A DNA stretch of 63,004 nt from Flavobacteriales bacterium (GTDB taxonomy: Bacteria; Bacteroidota; Bacteroidia; Flavobacteriales; Flavobacteriaceae). The stretch spans positions 1 to 63,004 of the forward strand of contig JAGXRF010000077.1 in NCBI GenBank assembly GCA_018335925.1, written 5' to 3'. Under the pieces are notes generated by a model. The model saw nothing but the letters and a program-made list of their open reading frames with translations. It did not search any database and was not told where the DNA came from. Shown here one piece after another: positions 7,847 through 17,009 of the stretch. A program made the translations under genes and the position numbers. Numbering within the stretch: the stretch's first letter is position 1; every line of letters starts with the position of its first letter.

Positions 7847-9118
7847 TTAAGTATTTTGTAAAATCTTTTGTCCGATACCACACTGCATACACTTTCTATG
7901 GTCGCAGTAATTATTTTTTAACTGAATTACTGCTTGGCTATCCATCACGTTTTTACATTTCAATGTTAAAGCTTGGAATCTGTCCACAATATGGTTTTTT
8001 TCAGGAGCAATTTTTTCCAATACTTCTATCCAACTCTCGGTTGGTTTGCCTTGATAATTTTGATAACTATAAAAAATCGGAACCAATACATTTACCAATA
8101 ACAATTGAGAAAACGAATTGCTAATTTTCTTTTTTGTTGCCTTGGTTTCATGATCAATAGTATAATGACTTTTCCAATAATCAGAAACTTCTACTTGCAA
8201 AAAACTTAATGAAGATGAAGTTTCGATGGAGTGAATTAGTTTAGAAAATAAAAATGGTTGGTGATAATACAGTGATGCTAATTGAGCCAAACGTATGGTT
8301 GGAAAATTATCCGGACGTTGTTTGAAAAACTCCACCGTTGTTGTAATTGTTTGTAAATGCGGATACTTGGCTTGTAAAAATTGCCATGTATGATTTATTT
8401 CTTTGGCATATTGGTCTTGAAAAGAATCATTTAACAAACCCGCTACTCCGAACAGTAATGCTTCTAGATGTTTTAAGTGAGAAATTTCTTTTTGAAAAGT
8501 TTCCCACGTGATTATATTGGCCATTTCATAAAATGCTTTGCCATTGGTATTTAATCCAAAACCTTTTGCCAATTCTAAAAAAAGAACAGCTTCCCAATTA
8601 TGCTTTGTGTTTTCTAAAGAAGTTAAAATGGGCTCTGTTTTTAACTGCAATCTTTCAAAATATAGCGTTTCTAACCATTTTGATTTGATTAGCTCTGGAA
8701 CGTTAGGCAATGAATTCTCACAAAAAATCCATTTTTTTGGTGCAATTAAGTTTTGGTAATTTTTGTACACTTCTGGTGGAATTGCATTTTTTAAATCCAA
8801 AACCGGAATTGGTTGCTCGTTTGACTGATACACCTCTACATCGTAATTCCATACCAAATGTAAAATCACATTGTGGTATTTTACATCCTCTTCATGTTGA
8901 TGGATATACCAATCGGATGCATTCACATGCACTTCTACATTTCCAGCCCACTTTTGATTGCCAATAGTAATTTGTGCATTAAAAAAATCCGGACCAGATA
9001 ATTGTGTGTACTGACCCGGATGGTGTACTATGATATTTTTACCACAAACGGTTTGAAGTTTTGAAACTTCTAACCATTGATTTTTCCAAACAAAGTGTAA
9101 AAAATCTTCTTTCACCAC
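7847..9118 (-). CDS. DUF2851 family protein
   Basis: A 423-residue cytoplasmic-looking protein matching my memory of the DUF2851 family, which is widespread in Bacteroidota and uncharacterised. Recognisable parts are the N-terminal FLHFVWKNQWL, then SGPDFFNAQI and GNVEVHVNASDWYIHQHE near residue 85, where conserved acidic and His residues recall a nuclease-like core. The C terminus has a Cys cluster (CDHRKCMQCGIG) that could bind a metal. It ends 23 bases before the small membrane-protein gene on the same strand. No function is assigned. Confidence 0.85.
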   Translation of the reverse strand: MVKEDFLHFVWKNQWLEVSKLQTVCGKNIIVHHPGQYTQLSGPDFFNAQITIGNQKWAGNVEVHVNASDWYIHQHEEDVKYHNVILHLVWNYDVEVYQSNEQPIPVLDLKNAIPPEVYKNYQNLIAPKKWIFCENSLPNVPELIKSKWLETLYFERLQLKTEPILTSLENTKHNWEAVLFLELAKGFGLNTNGKAFYEMANIITWETFQKEISHLKHLEALLFGVAGLLNDSFQDQYAKEINHTWQFLQAKYPHLQTITTTVEFFKQRPDNFPTIRLAQLASLYYHQPFLFSKLIHSIETSSSLSFLQVEVSDYWKSHYTIDHETKATKKKISNSFSQLLLVNVLVPIFYSYQNYQGKPTESWIEVLEKIAPEKNHIVDRFQALTLKCKNVMDSQAVIQLKNNYCDHRKCMQCGIGQKILQNT

Positions 9119-9146
9119 TATATTAAAATTTGTAGTGGTATAAATT

Positions 9147-9181
9147 TAAAAAAATTAAGTTGGTTTAAAAAACCAACTTAA
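9147..9181 (-). terminator. Terminator after the PLP/CBS-domain enzyme gene
   Basis: A 12-base stem (arms near 9155-9166 and 9170-9181) precedes a run of T on the minus strand, just after the stop codon at 9187. Confidence 0.8.
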
Positions 9182-9186
9182 AAAAA

Positions 9187-10545
9187 CTATCTAATAGAAG
9201 CTATAATATCGTGCTTGGTAATGATATGATATTTGTTGTGCTCCATTTGTACCAAAACAGCCTGATGGTTTTGCATTTCCTTGGCTACTTCCTCTAAAGT
9301 TGCTTGTGCAGAAACCATTGGGTATGGTTTGCCCATTACTTCTTTGATTGGTTGGTTGGCAACTTCTTTGTTTTGAATGAAGGCTTTAAACACATCCGAT
9401 TCTTCTAAGCTTCCCACAAACCCGGTAGTGTCTATCACAGGAATTTGAGAAATATTGTATTTTTTAAAACGATCAATGGCATGTGAAACCAATTCTTCTG
9501 TTCTAACAATTACCAAAGGCTTGTCTTGATGTTGCTGAATCAAATCCGATGCTTTGGTGATATTTTCTTCTAAAAATCCTCTTTCACGCATCCAATCGTC
9601 ATTAAAAATTTTCCCAACATATCTTGTACCAGAATCATGAAATAATACTACTACCACGTCTTCAGGCTTAAAATGTTCTTTTAATTGCAACACTCCTTTA
9701 ATAGCAGCACCTGCAGAATTCCCTACAAAAATTCCTTCTTCTAAAGCCAATCTTCTGGTAAAAACAGCAGCATCTTTATCGGTTACTTTGGTAAAACCAT
9801 CAATTAACGAAAAATCAACATTTTTTGGTAAGATATCTTCACCAATGCCTTCGGTGATATAGGAATAAATTTCGTTCTCGTCAAAAATTCCAGTTTCATG
9901 GTATTTTTTAAATACAGAACCGTAAGTATCTATTCCCCATATTTTTACATTCGGATTTCTTTCTTTTAAGAATTTTGCTACCCCTGAAATAGTACCACCT
10001 GTTCCTACGCCAACCACAAAATGGGTGACTTTACCTTGGGTTTGTTCCCAAATTTCAGGGCCAGTTTGCTCGTAGTGAGCTACCGAATTACTTGGATTAT
10101 CGTATTGATTTACATACCATGAATTTGGAATTTCTTGTCCCAATCTTTTAGAAACAGAATAATAGGATCTTGGATCAGTTGGTTCTACATCGGTTGGACA
10201 AACTATAACTTTGGCACCAACTGCACGCAAAATATCCATTTTTTCTTTGGATTGCTTGTCAGTAATTACACAAATCAATTTGTACCCTTTTACAATTGCA
10301 GCCAAAGCCAAGCCCATTCCGGTATTTCCGGAAGTTCCTTCAATAATGGTTCCTCCAGGCTGCAATCTTCCGTCTTTTTCAGCATCCTCTACCATCTTTA
10401 AAGCCATACGGTCTTTTACAGAATTTCCCGGATTAAAAGTTTCTACTTTTGCCAAAACCATACATGGCAATTCTTTTGTGATATGGTTGATTTGCACCAT
10501 TGGGGTATTGCCTATGGTTTCTAAGATGTTTTTAGCGTAAATCAT
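9187..10545 (-). CDS. PLP-dependent cystathionine beta-synthase / cysteine synthase with CBS domain pair
   Basis: A fold-type II PLP enzyme of 452 residues from the ATG at 10543-10545. The Schiff-base lysine is K44 in NSVKDR, the substrate Asn loop is TSGNTG at 71-76, and GVGTGGTISG binds the PLP phosphate. Residues ~330-450 form two CBS domains that may sense adenosine ligands such as SAM. The architecture is that of cystathionine beta-synthase without the heme domain. O-acetylserine or O-phosphoserine sulfhydrylase activity is a real alternative. The ORF is open further upstream to 10596, but those residues do not fit the family and overlap the porin gene. Confidence 0.9.
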   Translation of the reverse strand: MIYAKNILETIGNTPMVQINHITKELPCMVLAKVETFNPGNSVKDRMALKMVEDAEKDGRLQPGGTIIEGTSGNTGMGLALAAIVKGYKLICVITDKQSKEKMDILRAVGAKVIVCPTDVEPTDPRSYYSVSKRLGQEIPNSWYVNQYDNPSNSVAHYEQTGPEIWEQTQGKVTHFVVGVGTGGTISGVAKFLKERNPNVKIWGIDTYGSVFKKYHETGIFDENEIYSYITEGIGEDILPKNVDFSLIDGFTKVTDKDAAVFTRRLALEEGIFVGNSAGAAIKGVLQLKEHFKPEDVVVVLFHDSGTRYVGKIFNDDWMRERGFLEENITKASDLIQQHQDKPLVIVRTEELVSHAIDRFKKYNISQIPVIDTTGFVGSLEESDVFKAFIQNKEVANQPIKEVMGKPYPMVSAQATLEEVAKEMQNHQAVLVQMEHNKYHIITKHDIIASIR

Positions 10546-10577
10546 AATGATAAAATGAGATGCAAAAATAGGAATTC

Positions 10578-12584
10578 CTATTGGAAGAAATTCCAAACCA
10601 AACCAAAACGAATGATAAAATCTCTATAAGGTTGGGTTGGTGTGGTAAAATAATTTGGTTGTTTGGTAAATAAAGCATTCAGGTGTTCTGCCTTAAAAAA
10701 GATTCTCGTTTGACGAACTCGAGCATTAAAAAACAAGTCTACCATTGGAAAATTACCTATCGGTTGGGTATTTTGCACAAAAAAATCTCCAATTACTGGG
10801 TTATATTCATTAGCAAAATATTCTGAAAAATAATGTACATGTATTCCTGATTGAAAATTCATCGCCTTTTTAAACAAAGTGCCGCTGTAGTACATAGTGC
10901 TTCTGGCAGTTAACTGAGGAACATTTAAAATAGAAGTACTAGCGTCTGTAGCTTGGTACAATATAGTATTATTCCATGCCCATTTTTTGTAACTAAACTC
11001 TTTAAATGCTTTGATAGAAAACCAATGGATACTACCTGTAAACTGGAATGGTTTTATCAATTGCTGCATAGATTCAGGAGACGCAGTATCAGAAAAATAG
11101 AGATAATCAGTTAGAATTTGATAATTCCCTTCTACTCCTAACCAAGGATTTTCAAAAGTAAACTTGGTTTTTAAAACCCCAGGATTATTGAATTGGTTAA
11201 ACCAATTATAATGTACAAAATTGCTTTGGAATAATCTAAAGTTAACATCTGCTAGTGTCTTTTGAAAAGTTCCTTCAAAAAGTAATGCGTATTTTTCGTT
11301 CGGAACATATTTAACATTAGCATCAATTTTGGTAACATCTGCATTGGTAATGCCGTTTTGAAAACCAAAATCAAACAAGAATTTTTTTCTATTGAATTGG
11401 TAACGGGCACCAATGGTTTGGATATTATCTTGGATTCTATTTGGAATCAATACCTGATTTTGTAACAAAACTCGGTTATAAAAATAGTTGTTTTGTAAAA
11501 AATCTGTGTAAAAAAACAATTTTCCATAAGTTTTATTGGTCAAAGCCAATTGTACTTTTTGGTAGGTTTGGTTAAATTCCGATAAGTCTCTCAAATTTCC
11601 TTGTACAAATGCTTCTCCAAATCGAATTATAGGTCCACTTTCGGGTACATTGGTAAATAAATTATTTTGGGTAAACTCGTAAAATTTATTTTCATGAAAA
11701 CCTTCATGGCTTATCACCATGTTGGTTTCTTTTTTGTTAGGTCGCAGTTTAAACGAATGTGACAAAAAGTATCTATTTCCTTGCAACAAGGAACGAGCAT
11801 CTCTTAACCAAACTTCAATTCTTGATCTATCGGTGAAGTTTTGATTACCGGAAGTAAAATTATCTATCAATTGTATTCCACCATTCTCTTGGTTGGTTAA
11901 ATCCTGAGCAGCAATGTGTGCATACAACTGGTATCGTTTGTTTTTGGTCTGATAGTTGGTAGAAAAACGAAAATTACCGTGACTTGATAAATTGTTTAAA
12001 TACACTCCCAAGGAACGCAATCCCTTATAGGCAATCGAATAATTGGTTCGTTCGTTGGTATTTAAAGTAAAAAAAGCATCAATGCTTTGACCTTGCTCCA
12101 TTACCGTTTTATAGTACAACTCTGTTAATGGTGTTGCAACTTGATGGTAGGTAATATCCTTTATTTGTAAATAATTATGGTGTTTTGCTTTAAAACCAAA
12201 CTGTGGCAACAAACTAGAATCATTTAATGAAAAATCTAATATATTGAGTGGTTGCCCTTCGTTGGCAAAAGGTTGGTAACCAAACAAATCTTTGCGATAC
12301 AAATTATATTTATATTCACTTTGAATGGTTAATGAAGTATCTAAAATTATGGTATCCTTTTCTACTTTATAAAATTTGTACTGCTCAATTTTTGCTTTTG
12401 GAGCATTATTTGAGGTTGAATTGTAGTTTGAATTAACCCCTTGCCTTTGGCTTGAATTATTGGAAGGTACTCTTTGTTGGTCGGTGGTAATTACAGGACT
12501 GTTATCAGTATTATTGTTCCTTGGTCTATCTTGAGCAAAAGACCAAATAATAAAAACAAAATAAAGAATCAGAATCCTTGACAT
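10578..12584 (-). CDS. Putative outer-membrane porin (Porin_10-like)
   Basis: A secreted protein of 668 residues. The signal peptide is MSRILILYFVFIIWSFAQ, followed by a polar N/Q/S-rich linker (residues 20-60) and then alternating amphipathic strands to the C terminus. The last residues, GLVWNFFQ, end in an aromatic beta-signal typical of outer-membrane barrels. It resembles the large putative porin family of Bacteroidota; the substrate is unknown. The ORF is open to 12653, but that extension crosses the upstream terminator hairpin, so ATG 12582-12584 is preferred. The downstream PLP enzyme gene starts 32 bases after the stop. Confidence 0.85.
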   Translation of the reverse strand: MSRILILYFVFIIWSFAQDRPRNNNTDNSPVITTDQQRVPSNNSSQRQGVNSNYNSTSNNAPKAKIEQYKFYKVEKDTIILDTSLTIQSEYKYNLYRKDLFGYQPFANEGQPLNILDFSLNDSSLLPQFGFKAKHHNYLQIKDITYHQVATPLTELYYKTVMEQGQSIDAFFTLNTNERTNYSIAYKGLRSLGVYLNNLSSHGNFRFSTNYQTKNKRYQLYAHIAAQDLTNQENGGIQLIDNFTSGNQNFTDRSRIEVWLRDARSLLQGNRYFLSHSFKLRPNKKETNMVISHEGFHENKFYEFTQNNLFTNVPESGPIIRFGEAFVQGNLRDLSEFNQTYQKVQLALTNKTYGKLFFYTDFLQNNYFYNRVLLQNQVLIPNRIQDNIQTIGARYQFNRKKFLFDFGFQNGITNADVTKIDANVKYVPNEKYALLFEGTFQKTLADVNFRLFQSNFVHYNWFNQFNNPGVLKTKFTFENPWLGVEGNYQILTDYLYFSDTASPESMQQLIKPFQFTGSIHWFSIKAFKEFSYKKWAWNNTILYQATDASTSILNVPQLTARSTMYYSGTLFKKAMNFQSGIHVHYFSEYFANEYNPVIGDFFVQNTQPIGNFPMVDLFFNARVRQTRIFFKAEHLNALFTKQPNYFTTPTQPYRDFIIRFGLVWNFFQ

Positions 12585-12610
12585 ACACAGAAAATGAGGT
12601 GCAAAGAAAT

Positions 12611-12639
12611 AAAAAAGACTGCAAATAGCAGTCTTTTTT
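12611..12639 (-). terminator. Terminator after S8 peptidase gene
   Basis: AAAAAAGACTGC and GCAGTCTTTTTT form a perfect stem around a five-base loop, with T tracts in both directions. It lies 20 bases after the peptidase stop. Confidence 0.88.
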
Positions 12640-12658
12640 AAGTAATTTATCACAATGC

Positions 12659-14545
12659 TTATCGGATTACAATCTTCTTGGTAGTTACTTGATCTCCAGC
12701 TATCAATCTAGCCATATAAACTCCTTTAGGCAAATGACTTACGTTGATGTCGTTTAAATTTGAGTTTAAAGCAGTTGAAAACACACTTCTTCCTTGAATA
12801 TCAAACATTTCTAAAATTTTACTTTCAAAACCTTCCGTAGCTATGGTAAATAAACCATTGCTTGGATTAGGGTATATCGCAAATTCAGTGTTAGCAATAG
12901 TTTGGTTAGATAAAGTTTGGTCAATACCAGAAACTATTAACGAATACGTTTGGTTGCCACTTACTAATGAGCCCTTATGTGATACTGTAATGGTGTACAA
13001 ACCAGCTGTTGGGGTATCAATTTCAATTTTTTCAAAGTTATCAATGTTGTTATCTCCATCTCTCAAGGCTTCGCTTGCTGGACTTGAAGGTTGCAATCTC
13101 CATGGGAAAAAGGTATCCCCATTACGAGTAATGCGTATATCTAAATCGTTGATTAAATGACTTCCTACTGGATCATTTGTACCGTTATTAGCAGTAAATG
13201 CACGTTCTGACCAAGAGATAGATGCCATCAATGGTTCTGTTCCAGTAGCATAAACTTGGGTAGTAAAAGTAGTACCATTAGCCAATACATTTTCTTGAAT
13301 AATGTGCTTATTTTCGTGTCTGCGAGTTATAATTGTGGCTGCTCTCTCTGTGTTCATCAATCCCCAACCAAACATATAATCTGGTCCAGGTGCCGGACCT
13401 GCTTCATCTGCACTGTGCATGATCAAACCTTTTAAAGTAGCAGCTCTCATAAAAGAAGCATTTAAATTGTTATAGTGTTGTTGTAGCAAAACAGCAGAAC
13501 CTGTTATTCCTGGTGCAGACATAGAAGTCCCTTGAGAAATAGCATTGGCAGTATTTGAAGAGCTCCAAGTAGATCTTACTTCAGTTCCTTTGGTCACAAT
13601 TTCAGGCTTGATTCTTCCATCATCTGCAGGACCCCAACTACTGAAAGAGGACATCAAAACACTTTGCGGACCGTTATAAATAGAAACCTGTTCAACTGCT
13701 CCAACGGTCAACGTATTTTTTGCATTATGCATTCCTTTTACTAAATTATAACCTCCTTTTTGATTTAAATAAGGTCCTATGATAGAACTTGAAAAATCAT
13801 TTCTGTCATTTCCTGCAGAACCTACAAATAAATAAAATGGAGCAGCAAAGGTAATTTGATCTAAACTTCTTGCTCTAGAATCATAAGCACCAAAAATCCA
13901 TGTGTTAGAACTACTTCCAGACCAATAAGAATGGTTGGAAACTAACATACCGTTTGCAGCTGCATTGGTGATTTCCTCTAAATCATTGTTCCAGTCATAA
14001 CTAACAGCAGAAGCATCAAAAGCATTCCCTCTTAAACTAGCGGTAATTCCTTGAGCTACAACCGTACCGGTAACATGTGTTGCATGTGAACTCAATGAAC
14101 CAATGGCATCAAAAATAAAAACTTTATTATTTGGAAATTCCACATGTGTTTGTAAGGCAATACCTCCATCCCAAACATGTGCAGTCATCCCTTGTCCTTG
14201 CACATTTAAACCTAAAGCACCTCCATTGTACAATCGATTAGATCTTGAAGTAATTGCTGAATTACGATTGTCTGTTTGGCTATAAACTGGATTGTTATTT
14301 TCAATATCATAAATTTCATACTCTACCAAATCTTCCACATATCTTTTAGGAAACTGCGGATTTAATGCAAGAAAATTATTAATTTTTTCCTGTCTTGCTT
14401 CATATTCCGCTTTAAATTCAGCACCTAAATTCTTTAAAGTGGCAACATCTGTTTGTTCAATTACCTGACGTAATTGTGCTGGGGTTTGTGCATAAAAACA
14501 CCCTGTAAATAAAGTAAGTAAAAGTAATGTAATTCTCATTTTCAT
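12659..14545 (-). CDS. Secreted subtilisin-family (S8) protease with T9SS sorting domain
   Basis: A 628-residue exported protease. From MKMRITLLLLTLFTGCFYAQ (signal peptide) there is a short prodomain, then the catalytic triad: D126 in HVWDGG, H154 in SSHATHVTG and S341 in GTSMSAP. The oxyanion Asn is N246 in GSAGND. A beta-rich domain follows. The C-terminal ~75 residues (FAIYPNPSNG...GVYMARL...KKIVIR) are a type A T9SS sorting domain, so the enzyme should be exported by the GldK-N machine and attached to the cell surface or released. The ORF extends 94 codons further upstream, but that part crosses another gene's terminator and has no family resemblance. Confidence 0.94.
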   Translation of the reverse strand: MKMRITLLLLTLFTGCFYAQTPAQLRQVIEQTDVATLKNLGAEFKAEYEARQEKINNFLALNPQFPKRYVEDLVEYEIYDIENNNPVYSQTDNRNSAITSRSNRLYNGGALGLNVQGQGMTAHVWDGGIALQTHVEFPNNKVFIFDAIGSLSSHATHVTGTVVAQGITASLRGNAFDASAVSYDWNNDLEEITNAAANGMLVSNHSYWSGSSSNTWIFGAYDSRARSLDQITFAAPFYLFVGSAGNDRNDFSSSIIGPYLNQKGGYNLVKGMHNAKNTLTVGAVEQVSIYNGPQSVLMSSFSSWGPADDGRIKPEIVTKGTEVRSTWSSSNTANAISQGTSMSAPGITGSAVLLQQHYNNLNASFMRAATLKGLIMHSADEAGPAPGPDYMFGWGLMNTERAATIITRRHENKHIIQENVLANGTTFTTQVYATGTEPLMASISWSERAFTANNGTNDPVGSHLINDLDIRITRNGDTFFPWRLQPSSPASEALRDGDNNIDNFEKIEIDTPTAGLYTITVSHKGSLVSGNQTYSLIVSGIDQTLSNQTIANTEFAIYPNPSNGLFTIATEGFESKILEMFDIQGRSVFSTALNSNLNDINVSHLPKGVYMARLIAGDQVTTKKIVIR

Positions 14546-14564
14546 TATATTTAATGGAGTGTAA

Positions 14565-14598
14565 ATATAAAAAAAAATCCTAACCGAAGTTAGGATTT
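14565..14598 (-). terminator. UUCG-type terminator ending the SusCD operon
   Basis: On the minus strand AAATCCTAAC, the tetraloop TTCG and GTTAGGATTT are followed by a long T run. It is a textbook intrinsic terminator 20 bases after the lipoprotein stop codon. Confidence 0.93.
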
Positions 14599-14618
14599 TA
14601 AATGGGTTTAATAAATAT

Positions 14619-15494
14619 TTATGGTTTGATAATACGATTAGTACCATTCCAACCAGATAAATTGAATAAGGCACCAGTACTAATTCTTCTAACACGTACT
14701 TGGTAATCCACTTCAATAATTTTGGTAGTTTCATTATATTCTCCAAAAGTAATGGTATACAATACTTCTCCTGGCTCAGCACCAGCACCAAAATTAAAGT
14801 TTGCTTGACCAATTCTAGTGTTAGCAATTGTAGCTACTCCGGTAGGAGCATTAGGAAAATCAGGAACTAATGTAAAGTCATGATTAACAGCAGCATCTGC
14901 ACCTGAAGTCCATCCTACTAAGTTAGTAGCACCTACTACACGTAAAATATCACAAGCACCAACAGCATTACCGCTTCCATTTGCAGGTACAGAACCATAA
15001 CCAACATCTTGAACAGTAACTGGACCAAACCAAGTATTGAACTTAGTAGGGCAGTCGTCATTAACAATAGTTACATTCTTGGTATATGAACCAACTTCTC
15101 TCATACCAATCTTCATGTCAGGAGTAGCAGCAGTTAACGTTATTTTTAAACGAGTTGCAGGGGAGTTTAAGTTGTCATTAACAGGATTGATCACAAAAAA
15201 TCCATCAAACTCACCAGCTGGAATCACTACCTGAGTTGAAGGAATAGAATATCCAACATTTAATTCTAACTCTTCCACACTAACTGTTACAGTAGTTGCT
15301 ACAGATTGCGGCTTAGATAACTGAATTTTAATTTGAGCAGAACCAGCATCTTCAGAAATAGAAATACTCGTAGCATTTATATTTTCAAAAGCGACAAATT
15401 CTTCACCAGTGTATAGGAAATCTCCTGGTTCTTCTTTACTACAAGAAGCAACCAAAGCACCTGCCACTAAAAGGGTTAAAAATCTTTTTTTCAT
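14619..15494 (-). CDS. Surface lipoprotein in the SusE position, Calx-beta-like
   Basis: A 291-residue lipoprotein (lipobox LVASC, lipid-modified C18, then SKEEPGD). Residues ~35-145 have the hallmarks of a Calx-beta-type domain (SISEDAGSAQIKIQLSK and a final TIVNDD). The rest is an all-beta region with GWTSGAD and NRIIKP at the end. It is the third gene of a SusC-SusD operon, where accessory surface lipoproteins commonly sit and bind the substrate or shape the importer. Substrate cannot be inferred. The gap to susD is 12 bases. Confidence 0.8.
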   Translation of the reverse strand: MKKRFLTLLVAGALVASCSKEEPGDFLYTGEEFVAFENINATSISISEDAGSAQIKIQLSKPQSVATTVTVSVEELELNVGYSIPSTQVVIPAGEFDGFFVINPVNDNLNSPATRLKITLTAATPDMKIGMREVGSYTKNVTIVNDDCPTKFNTWFGPVTVQDVGYGSVPANGSGNAVGACDILRVVGATNLVGWTSGADAAVNHDFTLVPDFPNAPTGVATIANTRIGQANFNFGAGAEPGEVLYTITFGEYNETTKIIEVDYQVRVRRISTGALFNLSGWNGTNRIIKP

Positions 15495-15506
15495 ATCAAT
15501 TTATTT

Positions 15507-16997
15507 TTAATAATTAGGGTTTTGTACTACGTTTGGATTCGCATTACGTTCCGAGTTAGGAATTGGCATAGTAAATCTGTGGTCTCCAGGAGCTGGAGGG
15601 GTACAAGAATTGTTTATTGCACAATCTCTAAAGAATCTGTCGAATGTAACGTTAGCAACTTGGCCTAAACGCTTGATATCGATGTAACGCATTGCTTCAA
15701 AACAAAACTCTTTTCTTCTTTCCAATAATAAATCCTGGTAAGCAGCTTGTTGCGAACCGTAATTCGGTAATGGTTGCACAGTAGTATGTCTCGCATCTCT
15801 TACTGCCTTTAACGTTTCAGCAGCACCTGCTAAATTATTTTGGGCAATTTGAGCTTCTGCTTTGATCATATACATTTCAGCAACTCTGAAAATTTTAAAA
15901 TCAGCCAAATAAGGTACATTGTTTTTACCTGGATATTTGTTAATACAGATTTGATCATTTTCTCTGTAAGCCGGATCCGTATTAGGATTTGGTGAAACAC
16001 TTGAAATTCCTAAAGTAGAAACGTTAGAGTTGTCATTTAATCCTGTGAAAGCAGATCTTCTGATATCATTCATGGCGTATTTTTCAAATAAACCTCTTCC
16101 CATTTCATACCAGTTATTTTTACCAATACCAGGTCCAACGTTTGAAAATAAACCAGAGAAAGAAGCGTTACCTACCTGTCTTGCAATGAAGAAAATTCTT
16201 TCGTTATTGTTAGCATCTGACCACATTGCAGTGTATTGAGCTCTAGGTGACAATGGCACTACGTCAATTAAGTCTTGAGCTAATTGCTGTGCTTGTGGAT
16301 ATTGCTTTCTGTACAATGCCATTCTAGCTCTAATAGCCTTACAACCATTTAAATTAGCAAAACGCAAAGCATCATCACCAGTACGAGTAGCTAAATTAGC
16401 CTCAGCATATGTTAAATCTGCCTCAATAATAGCATACACTTCCCCATTAGTGCTTCTTGGTCTCTTTGCTGTAGTTTGAGGTACATCTTCAAAAGCAATA
16501 ATACTTAAAGCAGCATTATCTGCTAAATCAGTAGTAAAGTAAGGCATTACTTGAATTAAAGTTAACGCTCTTAAAAATCTAGCTTGAGCAACAATATCTC
16601 TAACAGTAGCTTCTTCAGCTGGTGAAGTAACAGGAACAGTTGGAGCACCAACAATTACTCTGTTTGCTAAATTAATCATACGGTGATGTGAGTTCCAAAT
16701 AGAGCCGGCATCACCAGATTGGTCATTCAACACATAACCGTGTTCACCATTGGTGATTCCTTGGCCACCATTGGTTAAACCAATTTTAATTTCATCTGTC
16801 CATACCGCATTGAAAAGCATGGTATTTTGGTACGGGAATGAAGCGTAAACTGTATTTAACGCATTTCTAAAAGTAGGAATACTACTAAAGATTACAGCCT
16901 CGTTTATTTCACTTGGTTGTACAATATCTAATTGATCATCGCAAGAAGAAAAACCAAGAAAAAGGAGGGATAAAACAACTAATTTTTTTATTTTCAT
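15507..16997 (-). CDS. RagB/SusD family nutrient-uptake lipoprotein
   Basis: A 496-residue SusD-like protein that forms the lid of the SusC transporter at the cell surface. The signal peptide ends in a lipobox at C19 (GFSSCDDQL). Typical features are the N-terminal helical TPR-like scaffold, FKIFRVAEMYMIKAEAQIAQ near residue 370, and ERRKEFCFEAMRYIDIKRLG near 430, which mark the SusD_RagB C-terminal region. It ends with PNVVQNPNY, a common SusD tail. It starts 12 bases after the susC stop in the same operon. Confidence 0.95.
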   Translation of the reverse strand: MKIKKLVVLSLLFLGFSSCDDQLDIVQPSEINEAVIFSSIPTFRNALNTVYASFPYQNTMLFNAVWTDEIKIGLTNGGQGITNGEHGYVLNDQSGDAGSIWNSHHRMINLANRVIVGAPTVPVTSPAEEATVRDIVAQARFLRALTLIQVMPYFTTDLADNAALSIIAFEDVPQTTAKRPRSTNGEVYAIIEADLTYAEANLATRTGDDALRFANLNGCKAIRARMALYRKQYPQAQQLAQDLIDVVPLSPRAQYTAMWSDANNNERIFFIARQVGNASFSGLFSNVGPGIGKNNWYEMGRGLFEKYAMNDIRRSAFTGLNDNSNVSTLGISSVSPNPNTDPAYRENDQICINKYPGKNNVPYLADFKIFRVAEMYMIKAEAQIAQNNLAGAAETLKAVRDARHTTVQPLPNYGSQQAAYQDLLLERRKEFCFEAMRYIDIKRLGQVANVTFDRFFRDCAINNSCTPPAPGDHRFTMPIPNSERNANPNVVQNPNY

Positions 16998-17009
16998 AGT
17001 ATTTTATTT

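Noticed and set aside
14546..14827. 94-codon N-terminal extension of the S8 protease
   Set aside because: It crosses the terminator of the upstream operon and precedes a proper signal peptide.
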